Origin: CADCVW01 sp035644935
GTDB taxonomy: Bacteria > Pseudomonadota > Alphaproteobacteria > Sphingomonadales > Sphingomonadaceae
Reading direction: 5' to 3'
Assembly: GCA_035644935.1 (NCBI GenBank)
Contig: DASQNO010000111.1
Coordinates: 1-14,897, forward strand
Length of the DNA: 14,897 bases
Position 1 is the stretch's first letter, and every line of letters begins with the position of its first letter. Shown here piece after piece: positions 1-6,898 of the stretch. The notes beneath the pieces are model-generated. The model was given only the letters and a program-made list of their open reading frames with translations, was not told the DNA's origin and made no database searches. A program made the translations under genes and the position numbers.

Positions 1-1
1 G

Positions 2-169
2 ATGCTCAATCAGCTCGTAACTTCGATCGAGATGCAGAACGAAGGGTTCGAAAATCTTGTCCGCGGTTCGAAGGTGACGATGGACGAACTGCTCCAGCGC
101 GCGCCTTCCAATTGGTACGTCGAGGCCAACGAAGCCGTGGAACTGGGGCTAATCGAAGCCGTCCTCTAG
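2..169 (+). CDS. C-terminal fragment of a ClpP-like (crotonase-fold serine protease family) protein, 5' end outside window
   Basis: The frame is open from the window edge and gives 55 residues ending NWYVEANEAVELGLIEAVL before a TAG. The last part resembles the C-terminal segment of ClpP and ClpP-like proteases, where a (S/T)AxEAxxxGLID stretch closes the alpha/beta fold. The catalytic Ser-His-Asp region would lie upstream and is not in the window, so activity cannot be judged. The ATG at 2-4 is probably an internal methionine, since 55 residues would be far too short for the family. The gene runs towards the minus-strand ATP-grasp/transglutaminase operon and ends about 215 bases from it. It could instead belong to another crotonase-fold family such as SppA or enoyl-CoA hydratase. 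The assignment rests on a short segment. Confidence 0.45.
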   Translation: MLNQLVTSIEMQNEGFENLVRGSKVTMDELLQRAPSNWYVEANEAVELGLIEAVL

Positions 170-222
170 GCGCCGGGCCGTCTAGTGGCCGGGGCGCGAT
201 GACATTGGATCAACTCGCTGGT

Positions 223-362
223 CGTCATCGCGAGCCCTTCGACGCCGCCTGCGGCGCCGCTAAGGATGAACTGCTGCTGCCCAGCAGCGCGGCGATCCAG
301 CATCGTGGCCACCGACGGGTTCCGGCGTGGATTGCCGCGTCACTACGGTCTTCGCAATGACG
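223..362. repeat. Intergenic dyad repeat with inverted ends, between two convergent genes
   Basis: The left end CGTCATCGCGAG (223-234) is mirrored by CTTCGCAATGACG (350-362). An inner pair GCGGCGATCCA (289-299) is mirrored by TGGATTGCCGC (328-338) with one mismatch. Two local hairpins lie inside: GCCGC/GCGGC near 244-255 and CTGCTG/CAGCAG near 271-287. From memory, the motif pair GTCATyGCGAG...GGATyGCCGC resembles dispersed palindromic repeats common between genes in Alphaproteobacteria. It is the only notable content of the 170-383 gap and could act as a bidirectional transcription barrier for the two converging genes. Confidence 0.7.
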
Positions 363-383
363 GCCTAAGACCAGTCGCCGGAC

Positions 384-1208
384 TCAGCTCTGCGTCTGGC
401 GACCGGATTGAACTATCGACACTGCGACATCCAGCCGTTCGGCGCCGCCCCCAAGCCGCGCGCCCGACAGCGGGGCGGCCTCACGATAATCTAGGCCAAC
501 GGCGACGCGCACATAGGCATCGTCCGGACAGATGCCGTTCGCAGGGTCGAAGCCGATCCAGCCGATGCCGTCCACCCAGGATTCCGCCCAGGCGTGCGCG
601 GCCGCCTGGTCGGGTCTTCCGTCCCGCTGGAAGAGATGCCCCGACACGTAGCGCGTCGGCACATCGAGTTCGCGCGCAGCCGCGATGAAGACATGCGCGA
701 AATCCTGACACACGCCCCGACCAAGGGCCAGCGATTGGGCGGCGGTGCGCGTCACGTCCATGTCCCCGGTGTCGTAACGGACCCGAGTTCCCAGGAACCG
801 CATCAGCGCGTGCAGCTGGTCGATGCCGGTCGATCCGCCGTCTCTGATCTCGTCCGCCAGCGCGCGGATAGCCTCGTCGGCGTGCGTCAGTTCGCTCGCG
901 CGCAGGAAGACTTCCGGAGGAAGCGGCTCGGGCGCATCGCCGACCACGCCGGCCAGATCCTGTGTCAGAACTTCGCCCGAAACCTGCAGCGAGATCTCCT
1001 GAACGGGACCGTCGACATAGAGCATCGTCAGCGTGTTGCCGTACCCGTCGCAAGCGGTGCGCAGGTTGGCGTCGCGGTCGACCTCGACCTCCCAGCCCAG
1101 CACGGTTTGTCCGGGCGAACTGATCGGCGTCACGCGCGCGAGCTGAACCAGCCGCGTTTGCGGTTGGTCGAAGCGATACGTCGTGCGGTGCCGGATCGAC
1201 AGGCGCAT
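384..1208 (-). CDS. Transglutaminase-like cysteine peptidase (third gene of ATP-grasp/alpha-E operon)
   Basis: A 274-residue protein of the bacterial transglutaminase family with an N-terminal beta domain (residues 1-80, MRLSIRHRTTYRFDQP at the start) and a C-terminal papain-like core. The catalytic triad is visible: Cys167 in GRGVCQDFAH, His205 in AAAHAWAE and Asp221 in GFDPANG. The family hydrolyses or transfers amide bonds. In this gene context it is usually predicted to act on a peptide or isopeptide product of the neighbouring ATP-grasp enzyme. The start at 1208 is chosen because MRLSIRHRTTYRF is the usual N-terminus, and its ATG overlaps the upstream stop as TGATG. A longer open frame to 1805 exists but only shadows the alpha-E gene. 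No signal peptide is seen, so it is probably cytoplasmic. The substrate is unknown. Confidence 0.93.
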   Translation of the reverse strand: MRLSIRHRTTYRFDQPQTRLVQLARVTPISSPGQTVLGWEVEVDRDANLRTACDGYGNTLTMLYVDGPVQEISLQVSGEVLTQDLAGVVGDAPEPLPPEVFLRASELTHADEAIRALADEIRDGGSTGIDQLHALMRFLGTRVRYDTGDMDVTRTAAQSLALGRGVCQDFAHVFIAAARELDVPTRYVSGHLFQRDGRPDQAAAHAWAESWVDGIGWIGFDPANGICPDDAYVRVAVGLDYREAAPLSGARLGGGAERLDVAVSIVQSGRQTQS

Positions 1209-2143
1209 CAGTTGAACCTGAACTGCTGGGAGATGGCGCCGTCGAGAGCGACGAGATCGCCCAGGAACCTGAGAAGAAATTCGTGCATGCCGTCCTGTAT
1301 GAGGCTCGACGCGGTGGTCTGACGCAGGGCGCTGCGCTGCCGGCGCGCCAGCCGGTCGGCCTCGCCCTGCTGGCCGGTCCGCTGGCCGATCCGGGTCAGA
1401 AGCGTCACGATGTGCTCCATAGATGCCATCAGCGAACGCGGCAACTCGCCGCGAAGCACCAGCAGTTCGGCGACGTGCCAGGGTTTGAGCCCCTCCTTGT
1501 ACAGCCAGCGATAGGCGGTCACCGCCGACACCGTGTGCAGGATGCCGGTCCACTGGTCCCGGTCCACCGCCCCGCCCACGCGCTCGCCCTTGGGCAGCAG
1601 CAGGTGGTACTTGACGTCGAGCAGCCGCGCCGTGCCGTTGGCCCGCTCGATCGCCGCGCCCAAGGCGATCAAGAAATGCGCTTCGCTGCGGAGCATGCGG
1701 TGGAGCGCGCCCTCGAAACCGCACGCATTCGCCTTGATCTGCTCGACAAACGCAAGGATGCTGTGCGCGTCGTGCGCGCACTCGCGGCCGCCAAGCTCGA
1801 TCCAAAGCCGATTGATGGAAAGCCAGGCTTCACGCGACAGCGCGGTGCGAACCGCGCGCGCGTTGCCGCGGGCCGCATCGACGCATGAGCGAATGGAACC
1901 GGGATTGTCGGGGGAAAGCAGCAGAAAGCAGCTGACGTCGGCCGGCTCTCCGCGCAGGCCGGTCGCCGCGAACGTTCCGGTCGCACCCGACACCGCAAGC
2001 GCGGACGACCACGCCTCCAGCCCCGCCGGCCGGACCGCAAGCGCATCCAGCCTCAGCGTGGCTTCCACGAGATTGGCGGTGAACTCCGCCCGTTCGACAT
2101 AGCGGCCGAGCCAGTAGAGCGAGGAGGCTGTGCGCGAAAGCAT
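1208..2143 (-). CDS. Alpha-E domain protein (COG2307 type)
   Basis: A 311-residue, mostly helical protein with the hallmark N-terminus MLSRTASSLYWLGRYVERAE of the alpha-E family. The family has no established enzymatic activity. It is almost always encoded next to the circularly permuted ATP-grasp and transglutaminase genes and is presumed to work with them, perhaps as a scaffold or partner subunit. The start at 2143 matches the family N-terminus and sits in a TGATG overlap with the ATP-grasp stop. A GAGGA-like ribosome site lies inside the upstream gene at about 2154-2158. The 3' end makes the same TGATG overlap with the transglutaminase gene, so all three are probably translationally coupled. 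An open frame extends upstream to 2989 but overlaps the well-supported ATP-grasp gene and is not real. Confidence 0.92.
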   Translation of the reverse strand: MLSRTASSLYWLGRYVERAEFTANLVEATLRLDALAVRPAGLEAWSSALAVSGATGTFAATGLRGEPADVSCFLLLSPDNPGSIRSCVDAARGNARAVRTALSREAWLSINRLWIELGGRECAHDAHSILAFVEQIKANACGFEGALHRMLRSEAHFLIALGAAIERANGTARLLDVKYHLLLPKGERVGGAVDRDQWTGILHTVSAVTAYRWLYKEGLKPWHVAELLVLRGELPRSLMASMEHIVTLLTRIGQRTGQQGEADRLARRQRSALRQTTASSLIQDGMHEFLLRFLGDLVALDGAISQQFRFN

Positions 2144-3645
2144 CAGAACGGTTTCCTCATTCCGGCCACCGACTGGGTCTGGGACTGTGACATCGTCGAG
2201 GTCTGTTCCTCGCCGAAAGCGTCGGCAAGGACGAAGCTGTCCTTGGTGCCGCCACCCTGGCTCGAATTGACGATAAGCGAGCCCTCCCGAAGAGCGACGC
2301 GCGTCAGCCCGCCGGGCACGATGGTCACACCGCCGGCGCCCGACAGCACAAACGGTCGGAAATCGACGTGGCGAGGGGCCACGCCCTGTTCCACGAGCGT
2401 CGGCACGGTGGACAAGGCAAGCGTCGGCTGCGCGATGTAGCGGTGCGGCTCCGCGATTAACGCGGCACGGAATGCATCGATCTGCGCGCGGGTGGACGTC
2501 GGGCCGACAAGCATCCCGTAGCCGCCAGACCCGTCGACCAGCTTGACCACCAATTCGTCCAGATGCTCCAGCGTGTAGGCGAGCGCGTCCGCCTCGCGGC
2601 ACCGATACGTCTCGACATTGGGGAGTATCGCCTCGCTGCCGGAATAATAGCGGACGATTTCCGGCATGTAGCTGTAGATCGCCTTGTCGTCGGCGATGCC
2701 TGTGCCCGGCGCGTTGACCAGCGCGACGTTGCCGGCGCGGTAGGCAGCAATCAGCCCGGGCACGCCCAGCATCGAGTCCGGGCGAAACACGAGCGGATCG
2801 ATGAACGCGTCGTCGATGCGGCGGTAGATGACGTCCACTCGCACGCGGCCGGCCGTGGTGCGCATCCAAACTACGTCGTCGCGCACCTCCAGGTCGGACG
2901 CCTCGACCAGCTCGATGCCGAGATTGTCGGCCAGGAAGCTGTGTTCGTAAAAGGCCGAATTGAATGGCCCGGGCGTCAGCAGCACGCACACGGGCTCATG
3001 GGCGCTGGGGGTAGGCGCCACCGAGCGCAGCGTCGCCAGCAAGGCGTCGGGATAGCCGTCCACCGGGCGGACCGGCAACGTCGCGAACAGTTCGGGGCAC
3101 AAGCGCAGCATCGCCTCGCGGTTCTCGAGCATGTAGGAGACGCCGGACGGCGTGCGCGCATTGTCCTCCAGCACGAAGAAGTCGGTCGGGCCTGTCCGCA
3201 CCAGGTCGATCCCGCAAACGTGCGAATAGATGCCGGCCGGTGGCTTGATGTCGGCGATGGCGCCCGTGAACTGCGGATTGCGCAGCACCAACTCGGCCGG
3301 GACGACACCGTCGGACAGGATGCGACGCGCCCCGTAGACGTCGCGCAGGAAGGCGTTGATGGCGAAGGCGCGCTGCTCCAGCCCCTTGGTCAGCCTGGCC
3401 CACTCAGGTCCGGTGAACACGCGCGGGACGATGTCGAAGGGGATGATGCGCTCCGCCTCCGCAGTCTCCCCGTAGACGTTGAAGGTGATCCCGATTTCTC
3501 GAAACGCGCGCTCAGCAGCATTCTGCCGCTGACGAAGGTCGCCAATCTCGATAGCGCTCAACCATCGCACCAGCGCCTCGAAGCCCGTCGGCGAAGCACG
3601 ATCGGTCATCAGCTCGTCGTAGGCTTCGGAACGGCGAGCAGGCAT
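2143..3645 (-). CDS. Circularly permuted type 2 ATP-grasp protein (COG2308 type), first gene of the operon
   Basis: A 500-residue protein, close to full family length. Recognisable blocks are AERAFREIGITFNVYG (about 44-59), DFFVLEDNARTPSGVSYMLE (155-174), IYRRIDDAFIDP in the middle, GTGIADDKAIYSYMPEIVRY and VDGSGGYGMLVGP. These fit the circularly permuted ATP-grasp fold, whose members are predicted to form amide bonds through an acyl-phosphate intermediate. The real substrates of this branch are not known. The start at 3645 is kept because AYDEL just after it is part of the family N-terminus and GAGGAA lies upstream. An alternative ATG at 3609 would remove that part. The gene leads a three-gene operon with alpha-E and transglutaminase genes joined by one-base overlaps. 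No promoter could be picked with confidence in the region upstream. Confidence 0.93.
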   Translation of the reverse strand: MPARRSEAYDELMTDRASPTGFEALVRWLSAIEIGDLRQRQNAAERAFREIGITFNVYGETAEAERIIPFDIVPRVFTGPEWARLTKGLEQRAFAINAFLRDVYGARRILSDGVVPAELVLRNPQFTGAIADIKPPAGIYSHVCGIDLVRTGPTDFFVLEDNARTPSGVSYMLENREAMLRLCPELFATLPVRPVDGYPDALLATLRSVAPTPSAHEPVCVLLTPGPFNSAFYEHSFLADNLGIELVEASDLEVRDDVVWMRTTAGRVRVDVIYRRIDDAFIDPLVFRPDSMLGVPGLIAAYRAGNVALVNAPGTGIADDKAIYSYMPEIVRYYSGSEAILPNVETYRCREADALAYTLEHLDELVVKLVDGSGGYGMLVGPTSTRAQIDAFRAALIAEPHRYIAQPTLALSTVPTLVEQGVAPRHVDFRPFVLSGAGGVTIVPGGLTRVALREGSLIVNSSQGGGTKDSFVLADAFGEEQTSTMSQSQTQSVAGMRKPF

Positions 3646-4165
3646 TCTTTCGGTTCCTCGATTTCCAGTCTCGGCGACGCACGACAGACGATCAACTCGC
3701 CGCTAGCCAAGCCGGCATCAACGGCTGCGTGGGCTCGCCCGCCCCACGACCGGGCACGTCGCCCTTCTCGCCTCGACTGGCGGCCGCTGAGGCGAGTGCC
3801 TCGGAGAGTCGACGATACCGGATATCGAAGATTGCGGCTCGAGCTTGACCGGCTTAGCCGTCGATGCCGTGCTCGACTGCAATGGCCTAGCACCCCGGCG
3901 CCGCGTCCTGCCTAAACCAAGGTTAGAACGGATCAAAAGTTTACCGCTGAGCTTTCGCCTCGCATTGTTTGCATCCTCGCGCGAAGGCTTCCGAGTGACA
4001 ACCCCGTCGCCGCGCCGATCGCGCCCTACTCGGGATGAGATCGCGGTTCCAGCATGCACGGCCAGACTTGGCGCATTATTCTGCGCCTGATGCGTCCTGC
4101 CTCGCCCCCCGATCAGCGTTTCGCGCGTTCGACCCCACCGACCGACAAGCAAGAAAGCCGACCTC
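3646..4165. other. Intergenic region with no supported gene
   Basis: About 520 bases between the start of the minus-strand ATP-grasp operon and a small plus-strand membrane protein gene. It should contain the operon promoter reading left and the promoter of the 4166 gene reading right. Reading frames on both strands give arginine- and serine-rich translations without recognisable domains, typical of chance frames in GC-rich DNA. I looked for a GGAAC-N16/17-GTT general-stress promoter upstream of the operon on the minus strand and did not find one. No tRNA or convincing terminator was seen. Confidence 0.6.
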
Positions 4166-4363
4166 TTGGGTATCACCATCACTATCGCCATCATTCTAAG
4201 CGTCATCGCGCTGGCGCTGTTGGTCCGCGCACGCGGGCTCGTGGACAAGAAGCCCATCGACCATGACCGGGCGAAGGGCAGTCCCGCCCGCAGCCAGAAG
4301 CTCGCCTTCGGCTTCGCCGGCGCCGCGGCTCTCGCCTGGGCCATCGGCATCGGCCTGGGCTAG
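4166..4363 (+). CDS. Small hypothetical membrane protein with two predicted transmembrane helices
   Basis: A 65-residue frame. Residues about 3-20 (ITITIAIILSVIALALLV) form a clear hydrophobic helix. A charged loop RARGLVDKKPIDHDRAKGSP follows, then a second hydrophobic segment near the C-terminus (about 46-65, FGFAGAAALAWAIGIGLG). This pattern of hydrophobic blocks around a positively charged loop is unlikely to arise by chance, which is the main support. The only start in the open frame is a TTG at 4166, because the frame is closed by a TGA at 4088-4090 and has no ATG or GTG in between. The ribosome site is weak (AAGAAAG about 10 bases upstream). The charged loop suggests a hairpin with both ends on one side of the membrane. 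The family is not recognised and no function can be assigned. Confidence 0.6.
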   Translation: MGITITIAIILSVIALALLVRARGLVDKKPIDHDRAKGSPARSQKLAFGFAGAAALAWAIGIGLG

Positions 4364-4618
4364 AACGCAGCCACGCTGGCAGCGTGACGGACCCGGCGGT
4401 CGGGGAGCAGGCAAAGGTTCTGCTTCGACCCAGCTGAGAACGTGTTGTGTTGTCTACAGACAAGGGCGGCCTCGCCGGTGCCGACGACGTTCAGAAGCAC
4501 CTGCTAGCTGCGAAGGTGCAGGTAAAGGGGGGTTGAAGTCGGACAGGTCGGCAAATCCTTCGAGATTTCGCAAGGTGAGCCGCTCCTTTTGTCCAGTCGA
4601 CCCTGTCGCTGTTCCTGA
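4364..4618. other. Short unassigned stretch upstream of a regulator pseudogene
   Basis: About 255 bases with no convincing gene. The 5' half of the Crp/Fnr pseudogene that follows would be expected here, since an intact regulator needs about 400 more bases of N-terminal effector domain, but I could not read a cyclic-nucleotide-binding-like domain in any plus-strand frame. It is either deleted or too decayed to recognise by eye. A 28-residue frame starting with TTG at about 4450 has no visible domain. Confidence 0.4.
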
Positions 4619-5024
4619 GCAGCGATCAAGCGCGCCGACATGCAGGCCGTTCTCGAGAACAACATTCACGTCGCACGCTCGGTTCTGGTCCACATGCCGA
4701 TCGAGGCGTCGATCTTCCGCGAATGGATCCCGAACGTTGGCCGCCGCGACGCGCAGATTGGCCTTGCGCGCTTCCTGGGCGAGTTGGGCGTTCGGATGGA
4801 TGCGATAGAGCTTGCGTCCGAATAGGGATCCTCACTGCCAACACGCAGGAGCAGTATGGCGACACGCTTGAACTGACCTCCGTCCACTGGAGGCTCGCGG
4901 CCTGATCTAGCGCAACGGGCGCGACGTCAGTTTCCTGGAATGGCAGGTCATGTACGGAGCCTCGGACTTCAATGAGCGCTACCTGCACCTGCAACCGCAA
5001 CGGGCGGCCCAGCAGAGAGCCTGA
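4619..5024 (+). pseudogene. Crp/Fnr-family transcription regulator remnant (frameshifted, internally deleted, N-terminus missing)
   Basis: The remains read in three frames. Frame 2 (to the TAG at 4823-4825) gives VLVHMPIEASIFREWIPNVG and RRDAQIGLARFLGELGVRMD, the dimerisation helix and following segment of Crp/Fnr regulators. Frame 1 (about 4828-4905) gives TQEQYGDTLELTSVH, the first part of the winged-helix DNA-binding domain, then runs out at a TGA. Frame 3 (about 4896-5024) gives RGLI, a TAG at 4908-4910, then RNGRDVSFLEWQ and DFNERYLHLQP, the usual C-terminal wing and tail. Between SVH and RGLI, the recognition-helix part (VNRTLQxLRR in relatives) is missing. The N-terminal sensor domain is not recognisable upstream. 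Two frameshifts, a nonsense codon and a deletion in the DNA-contact helix make function very unlikely. It ends 2 bases before the convergent receiver gene. Confidence 0.8.
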
Positions 5025-5026
5025 GT

Positions 5027-5440
5027 TTACACCGCGACCGCGGCCGCAGGCACGAGGTCGCGGCTCGAGGTAAGCTGTCTAGTCGCTTCGATCTCGACCA
5101 GCAGCGCCGCGACAATTGCGCGTGGTTGCAGCGGCTTAATCAATACCCGGAGGCCTAGCCCGAGCTCCATAAGTTTCACAGGCAGCCCGGTGGCGCTCTG
5201 AACAACAAAAGAGAGCCCCAGTGGCCGGAGCCTTTGCGCCAAAGACGTCACGTCACCTCCGGAGGTCTGCACATCCAAGATCGCCGCCGCTATCGGCTGT
5301 CCGTCTAGTAGGTCCATAGCCTCCCCCACGGACGCCGCAGGTCCCGAAACGCACCCGTTGGCGTCCTCAACTGCCCCCGCGAGATCAAGCGCGACGTAGG
5401 CGTCGTCTTCCAAGATGAGGATAAGCTTCTCTCCGAGCAT
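5027..5440 (-). CDS. Stand-alone response regulator receiver (REC) domain protein
   Basis: A 137-residue protein consisting of one receiver domain with no output domain. Key residues are present: the acidic pair in LILEDDAYVALDL (Glu11-Asp13), the phospho-acceptor Asp56 in AAAILDVQ, the switch Ser82 in VVQSATGLP and Lys102 in LIKP. Such single-domain receivers accept phosphate from histidine kinases of the HWE/HisKA2 type or serve as phosphate sinks. No kinase is encoded nearby, so the partner is unknown. The start at 5440 is well supported by GGGAGGT four bases upstream, with the LILEDD strand beginning at residue 6. The gene converges on the Crp/Fnr pseudogene with only 2 bases between them and no terminator hairpin, which suggests the end of the regulator gene has been remodelled. 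Confidence 0.88.
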   Translation of the reverse strand: MLGEKLILILEDDAYVALDLAGAVEDANGCVSGPAASVGEAMDLLDGQPIAAAILDVQTSGGDVTSLAQRLRPLGLSFVVQSATGLPVKLMELGLGLRVLIKPLQPRAIVAALLVEIEATRQLTSSRDLVPAAAVAV

Positions 5441-6044
5441 AAGGACCTCCCGTTCAGCGGGAGCGCAGATGGTCTCTCGGCAATACCTGATTTGGTCATG
5501 ATCGGCGCCTTCGAGTATAGAGGGAGAACGCTGGCCGCGCGACCCCTGCAGGGGAGCGAGGGCGCTGGGCAGTCGGCAGTCGCCGGCGTTTGTTTGCGTA
5601 GGATGGAGGAGTGGGCGGACGGTACAAGGAGTGGTCGCGAGGGCTATCGTAGTCCAGCCCAGCGCGCGCTAGGCTGCCGAGGCGTGTTCGCCCGTGTGGC
5701 TCCTCGCGCCATAGCGGCGTAGGCCTGCGGTATCGGATCAGGGGTACTTTGCTGGGCTGGCGAGCGTGAGTGCAGCCGCAGGCTCGATATTCGTCGATTG
5801 TCGTCGTCAGGCCTGAACATAAAATTTTTTTCTCAGCTTTCCGTGTCGATACAGCGAGTTAGTTGGTAGCAGACAAACTCGACGGTCTGCAGAGCGGGAC
5901 CTGCGCGGGTCAGAGAGGAAAAGCTTTTGCTCTACAGAGGGTTAGTCCGGGTGTGAACAATAGAGTGGGAGTAGAGCGCTAAACTCCGCCGATCCGGTGC
6001 CTTATGTTTCCGTGACGCCGTGCGAAGCGCGGGGGGTGCACCAC
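5441..6044. other. About 600 bases without a supported gene; leader of the following operon
   Basis: The left part should contain the minus-strand promoter of the receiver gene. A TATACT in minus-strand sense lies at about 5513-5518, but no matching -35 was found. A 76-codon plus-strand frame from 5492 has no domain and looks like chance. An unusually AT-rich block, ACATAAAATTTTTTTCTC (about 5817-5834), stands out. Downstream of it are short hairpins: GCAGAC/GTCTGC (5869-5890), GACC/GGTC (5898-5911) and GGAGT/ACTCC (5968-5987). No tRNA or known RNA family is recognised. Confidence 0.5.
5798..5825 (+). promoter_or_regulatory. Candidate sigma-70-type promoter upstream of the DCC/DUF427/ABC1 operon
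   Basis: TTGTCG (5798-5803), a 16-base spacer and TAAAAT (5820-5825) match the -35 and -10 consensus at 4 and 5 of 6 positions. The -10 lies in the most AT-rich stretch of the window. If it is used, the transcript would begin near 5832 and carry a leader of about 210 bases before the first gene. This is a pattern match only. Confidence 0.35.
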
Positions 6045-6407
6045 ATGGGGGTGATGAGCACGCTGACAGTCTGGCACGATGGATCCTGCCCGCTTTGCCG
6101 CCGAGAGATCGCGCTGATGCGCAGGCTCGACCGGCGGGGCGCGATCCGTTTCGTCGATGCGACCACGGCGCAGGCTTGCCCGATCGACCGCGCCGACCTG
6201 CTGGCGCGCTTTCATGCGATGGAAAACGGGCGGTTGCTGTCGGGAGCGGCGGCGTTCGCGGCGATGTGGCGGGCGATCCCGCTGCTGCGGCCGCTGGGGC
6301 TGGCCGCGCGCGCGCCGCTGGTCCTGGCGGTGCTGGAGCGCTTGTACGTCGCCTTTCTGCGCGTCCGACCGCGGCTGCAGCGACTGGCCGCCGGGCGGGC
6401 GGCATGA
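6045..6407 (+). CDS. DCC-family thiol-disulfide oxidoreductase-like protein (DUF393)
   Basis: A 120-residue protein with the family signature near the N-terminus: LTVWHDGSCPLCRREI, with the redox-type pair Cys15 and Cys18 in a CPLC motif. The sequence then runs through RRLDRRGAIRFVD to hydrophobic segments such as AMWRAIPLLRPLG. DCC proteins have a thioredoxin-like fold and are predicted, not proven, to act on disulfides. The start at 6045 is chosen because GGGGGG at 6031-6036 is correctly placed 8 bases upstream. An ATG at 6054 is nearer the motif but lacks a spaced ribosome site, and a GTG at 5997 would add an unsupported extension. It is the first gene of a three-gene chain, and its TGA overlaps the next ATG as ATGA. 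Confidence 0.9.
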   Translation: MGVMSTLTVWHDGSCPLCRREIALMRRLDRRGAIRFVDATTAQACPIDRADLLARFHAMENGRLLSGAAAFAAMWRAIPLLRPLGLAARAPLVLAVLERLYVAFLRVRPRLQRLAAGRAA

Positions 6408-6898
6408 GGCCGGCGCCCGATCCCGTTGCGCCGGGGCAGGAAAGCGCCTGGGCTTACCCGCGCCCTGCGATCGCCGAGCCGTGCCGCGCGCGCATCGTCA
6501 TCCGTCACCGGGGGCGGGTGGTCGCGGACACGCGCGCGGGCGTCCGCACGCTGGAGACCAGCCATCCGCCGACCTACTACTTCCCGCCGGCCGACATCGC
6601 GCCCGGTGTGCTGCGGCATGCGGGCGGCGGATCGTGGTGCGAGTGGAAAGGGGCGGCGACCTACTGGGATGTCGCGGTGGACGGCGTCGTACTGCCGCGC
6701 GCGGGGTGGAGCTACCGGGAGCCGACATCGGCGTTCGCGATGCTGCGCGACCACGTCGCCTCTTACGCCGGGCCGTTCGATCGCTGCACGGTCGATGGTG
6801 AGACCGTGGTGCCGCAAGCGGGCGCGTTCTACGGCGGGTGGATTACGCCGGGCGTGGCCGGGCCGTTCAAGGGCGCGCCCGGGACGGCGGGATGGTGA
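6404..6898 (+). CDS. DUF427 family protein
   Basis: A 164-residue protein with the DUF427 features: RARIVIRHRGRVVADTRAGV, then ETSHPPTYYFPPADI, GSWCEWKGAATYWDV and the C-terminal FYGGWITP. The SHPPTYYFP and CEWKGxATYW blocks are the most conserved parts of this small beta-rich family, whose function is unknown. The start at 6404 gives the standard N-terminus and a four-base ATGA overlap with the DCC gene. The frame is open further upstream only as a shadow of that gene. The C-terminus overlaps the start of the ABC1 kinase gene. The three overlaps imply co-translation, so the protein may work in the same process as the kinase, but nothing in the sequence shows which. Confidence 0.92.
   Translation: MRPAPDPVAPGQESAWAYPRPAIAEPCRARIVIRHRGRVVADTRAGVRTLETSHPPTYYFPPADIAPGVLRHAGGGSWCEWKGAATYWDVAVDGVVLPRAGWSYREPTSAFAMLRDHVASYAGPFDRCTVDGETVVPQAGAFYGGWITPGVAGPFKGAPGTAGW

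Noticed and set aside
3845..4090. An 81-codon plus-strand frame
   Set aside because: No start signal and no recognisable domain. The composition matches non-coding GC-rich sequence.
3718..4350. A 210-codon minus-strand frame upstream of the ATP-grasp operon
   Set aside because: Ser/Arg-rich translation with no recognisable motif. It also covers the antisense of the small membrane protein gene.
4454..4693. A 79-codon minus-strand frame opposite the regulator remnant
   Set aside because: It is antisense to the Crp/Fnr pseudogene and shows no domain.
5492..5722. A 76-codon plus-strand frame with a TTG start
   Set aside because: No ribosome site, no domain, and Arg/Gly/Ala-rich composition typical of chance frames.
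5855..5950. Possible tRNA because of AGTTGGTAGCAGAC, which resembles a tRNA D-arm
   Set aside because: No acceptor stem, anticodon arm or GGTTCGAAT-like T-loop could be arranged around it.
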